A DNA stretch of 6,889 nt, from NCBI GenBank assembly GCA_003168295.1, contig PMST01000596.1, positions 1 through 6,889 of the forward strand, written 5' to 3'. The first letter of the stretch is position 1; every line of letters starts with the position of its first letter. The notes beneath the pieces were generated by a model. It was not told where the DNA came from and searched no databases. It saw nothing but the letters and a program-made list of their open reading frames with translations. Both the position numbers and the translations under genes were made by a program. Shown one piece after another: positions 5,608 to 6,889 of the stretch. This DNA is from Actinomycetota bacterium. GTDB lineage: Bacteria > Actinomycetota > Actinomycetes > Streptosporangiales > Streptosporangiaceae.

Positions 5608-6264
5608 TTAGGTGACCGGGGTATCCCCTCCTTCCTGCTCGAAAAGCGCGAGCACATCGTCCGGGAGCTGCCCGGTCTTGTGGAACTGGCGCCAGTCGTC
5701 CAGGCCGGGGAACGTACCGTCGGTGAACTCCTTCAGCAGCGCGCGCACCCAGTCCGCCTCGGCCCGGCGCATGGCCAGGTAATACTCCGACTCGATCATG
5801 AAGAGCCTGGGTATCTGGGACTCGACGGTCTCGAGCTCAGCTTGCTGTTCAGCGTTGGCCGCATCCAGCGTGTCCAGCCGCTGCCGCAGCAGGGCGGCCA
5901 GATCGTCGGGCGGCAGGATAGCGGCTTCGCCCAGCGCCGCCTCGAACCTGGCGTACTCCCGATCCGGGACGCCGAGCAGCTCGCGGAGCCACTCCATCAG
6001 CTCGGCCCGGCCCGCCTCGGTGATCCGGTAGGTAGTCCGCTCTGGCTGCCTGCCCTCCCGGGCGACCTCCACGGCCTCGATGAAACCGTACTTCTCCAGG
6101 TTCTGCACGATGGTGTAGAGGGAGCCCCAGTTGATCTTGATGGACTGGTCCTTGCCCCGCTGCCGGAGCGTCGACGCCATCTCGTACGGGTACATCGGGC
6201 GTTGCATCAGCAAGTTGAGCAAGGACAGGGCCAGCAGGTTGCTGACCTTCCGCCGCTTCGCCAC
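5608..6264 (-). CDS. PadR family transcriptional regulator
   Basis: The 218-residue protein has an N-terminal PadR winged helix-turn-helix (about 8-90) with the hallmark PMYPYEMASTLRQRG, KINWGSLYTIVQNLEKYGFI and the wing segment EGRQPERTTYRITEAGR. Residues 95-195 form the C-terminal helical domain, including a long polar helix (about 122-150) that should mediate dimerisation. PadR proteins are usually repressors that release DNA on binding a drug or phenolic ligand, and this subfamily is often encoded beside DrrAB-type ABC exporters, as here. Three in-frame GTG codons cluster at 6273, 6270 and 6264. The last was chosen because GAGG (6276-6273) lies 8 bases before it and the protein then begins MAKRRKVSN, typical of the family; the longest form would have 221 residues. 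The gene has its own promoter with an overlapping palindrome, which suggests autorepression. The inducing ligand cannot be deduced. Confidence 0.94.
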   Translation of the reverse strand: MAKRRKVSNLLALSLLNLLMQRPMYPYEMASTLRQRGKDQSIKINWGSLYTIVQNLEKYGFIEAVEVAREGRQPERTTYRITEAGRAELMEWLRELLGVPDREYARFEAALGEAAILPPDDLAALLRQRLDTLDAANAEQQAELETVESQIPRLFMIESEYYLAMRRAEADWVRALLKEFTDGTFPGLDDWRQFHKTGQLPDDVLALFEQEGGDTPVT

Positions 6265-6285
6265 CGTCACCACCTCGTACCCAAG

Positions 6286-6302
6286 TCATCGTTACCGAGG
6301 AT
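6286..6302 (-). promoter_or_regulatory. Second, degenerate copy of the padR operator candidate
   Basis: TCATCGTTACCGAGGAT matches the sequence at 6314-6330 at 13 of 17 positions, in the same orientation and 28 bases away. It lies between the -10 box and the start codon of padR. Its dyad symmetry is weaker than that of the upstream copy, so it may be a low-affinity site or simply chance similarity. Confidence 0.35.
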
Positions 6303-6313
6303 TCGTTCGCAAG

Positions 6314-6329
6314 TACTCGTAACCGAGTA
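6314..6329 (-). promoter_or_regulatory. Palindromic operator candidate for PadR
   Basis: TACTCG-TAAC-CGAGTA is a perfect inverted repeat with 6-bp arms and a 4-base centre. It overlaps four bases of the minus-strand TATACT -10 box, so a bound dimer would block RNA polymerase. PadR proteins commonly repress their own genes through such sites; binding here is inferred from position and symmetry. Confidence 0.6.
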
Positions 6330-6355
6330 TAGGCACAGAGCCATACGCCACGCAA
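6326..6355 (-). promoter_or_regulatory. padR promoter (TTGCGT, 18 bases, TATACT)
   Basis: Read on the minus strand, TTGCGT (6355-6350) and TATACT (6331-6326) are 18 bases apart. The -10 is a strong sigma-70-type match and stands out in GC-rich DNA; the -35 is weak beyond its TTG. Transcription would begin near 6319, leaving about 55 bases of leader before the GTG at 6264. Confidence 0.55.
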
Positions 6356-6435
6356 TCCCCGGCTTAGATTCTTAGGACCGAACGGGCGTGGGCACTCGCA
6401 CACAGCACCGGGACCCGCTCACGACGGGCCGACCA

Positions 6436-6448
6436 GCGGCGGAGCCGC
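6436..6448 (-). terminator. Weak hairpin downstream of the phosphofructokinase gene
   Basis: GCGGC (6436-6440) pairs with GCCGC (6444-6448) around GGA, 43 bases past the pfkA stop on the minus strand. It has no T tract and a short stem, so it is only a possible terminator. Apart from the padR promoter, nothing else was recognised between 6274 and 6491. Confidence 0.2.
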
Positions 6449-6491
6449 CAGGGCGTAGTTCAGCTCGGCTGCGGCAAGCCCGCACCGGGAG

Positions 6492-6889
6492 CTAGCCGAA
6501 GAAGACTTCGGCCTCGGCGTAACGCTGAGGCGGGACGAGCTTGAGCTGGCTGGTGGCCTCGGCGAGCGGCACCCGCACGATATCGGTACCGCGCAACGCC
6601 ACCATCACGCCGAAGTCCTCCTCGTGCACCGCCTGAACCGCGTGCACGCCGAACCTGGTCGCCAGCACCCGGTCGAAGGCCGTCGGCGTCCCGCCGCGCT
6701 GAATGTGGCCGAGCACTGTGCAGCGGGCCTCCTTGCCGGTCCGCTTCTCGATCTCGCTGGCCAGCAGCTGGCCCACTCCGCCGAGCCGTACATGCCCGAA
6801 CGAGTCGAGCTGCTCGTTGCTGGTTGCCAGTTCCTCGCTCACCGGGTGAGCTCCCTCGGCGACGACCACGATGGGCGCGAACCTGGTCT
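6492..6889 (-). CDS. pfkA: 6-phosphofructokinase, C-terminal part (truncated by window edge)
   Basis: About 131 C-terminal residues are present, and the start lies beyond the right edge. The enzyme phosphorylates fructose 6-phosphate to fructose 1,6-bisphosphate in glycolysis, in the cytoplasm. Family markers are the strand FAPIVVVAEGAHP, whose Glu corresponds to E. coli PfkA Glu222, and CTVLGHIQRGGTPTAFDRVLATRFG, containing the His and Arg that contact fructose 6-phosphate (His249 and Arg252 in E. coli) with the preceding Arg of KEAR at the Arg243 position. The C-terminus (PPQRYAEAEVFFG) resembles actinobacterial PfkA proteins. Whether the phosphate donor is ATP or pyrophosphate cannot be decided, because the deciding glycine or lysine region lies outside the window. 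It is on the same strand as padR, 227 bases upstream, and is probably a separate transcription unit since padR has its own promoter. Confidence 0.93.
   Translation of the reverse strand, partial: TRFAPIVVVAEGAHPVSEELATSNEQLDSFGHVRLGGVGQLLASEIEKRTGKEARCTVLGHIQRGGTPTAFDRVLATRFGVHAVQAVHEEDFGVMVALRGTDIVRVPLAEATSQLKLVPPQRYAEAEVFFG

Noticed and set aside
3447..5611. Long plus-strand open frames opposite the ABC permease and ATPase genes
   Set aside because: Their sequences are compositionally biased reflections of the real genes on the other strand, with no recognisable domain or ribosome site.

Overview
The window is GC-rich DNA with GTG starts, G/C-ending codons and actinobacterial protein families (CGNR zinc finger, ClpC1-like N-domain, DUF4262, a DrrA/DrrB-type ABC exporter with a PadR regulator, and a PfkA ending in a typical actinobacterial sequence). 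It looks like an ordinary chromosomal segment of an actinomycete; genus and order cannot be assigned from it. No tRNA, rRNA, CRISPR array, transposase, integrase or phage gene was seen.

Layout. The first 50 bases hold the start of a leftward gene, divergent from a rightward block: a CGNR zinc-finger regulator (170-733), a stand-alone ClpC N-terminal-domain protein (807-1454), a DUF4262 protein overlapping it by 20 bases (1435-2052), and, behind its own candidate promoter, an MFS_3-type exporter (2195-3685). The exporter frame runs 152 bases into the 3' end of a convergent leftward block. Read in its own direction, that block is padR (6264 to 5608), an ABC exporter ATPase (5449 to 4418) and its permease (4418 to 3534), the last two joined by a TAATG overlap. 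The right edge holds the C-terminal part of 6-phosphofructokinase, also leftward (6889 to 6492).

How the genes may work together. padR-ATPase-permease is a recognisable regulator-plus-exporter cassette. A perfect 6-bp-arm palindrome lies against a TATACT -10 box upstream of padR, which suggests autoregulation. The 158 bases between padR and the ATPase gene hold a strong hairpin, a larger interrupted inverted repeat and a small palindrome, so exporter expression may be tuned by partial termination or by protein binding there. The MFS protein is a second probable exporter.

The most interesting gene is the stand-alone ClpC N-domain. It resembles the N-domain of the ClpC1 unfoldase closely, keeps Phe2, His77, Phe80 and Glu89 (positions associated with binding of cyclomarin-type antibiotics), lacks any ATPase module, and has Gly where the second repeat of ClpC normally has a conserved Glu. 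A ClpC2-like role, binding toxic ClpC1 ligands or modulating ClpC1, is a reasonable hypothesis. With two exporters nearby, the segment could be a loose drug-response neighbourhood, but nothing in the sequence proves the genes share a function.
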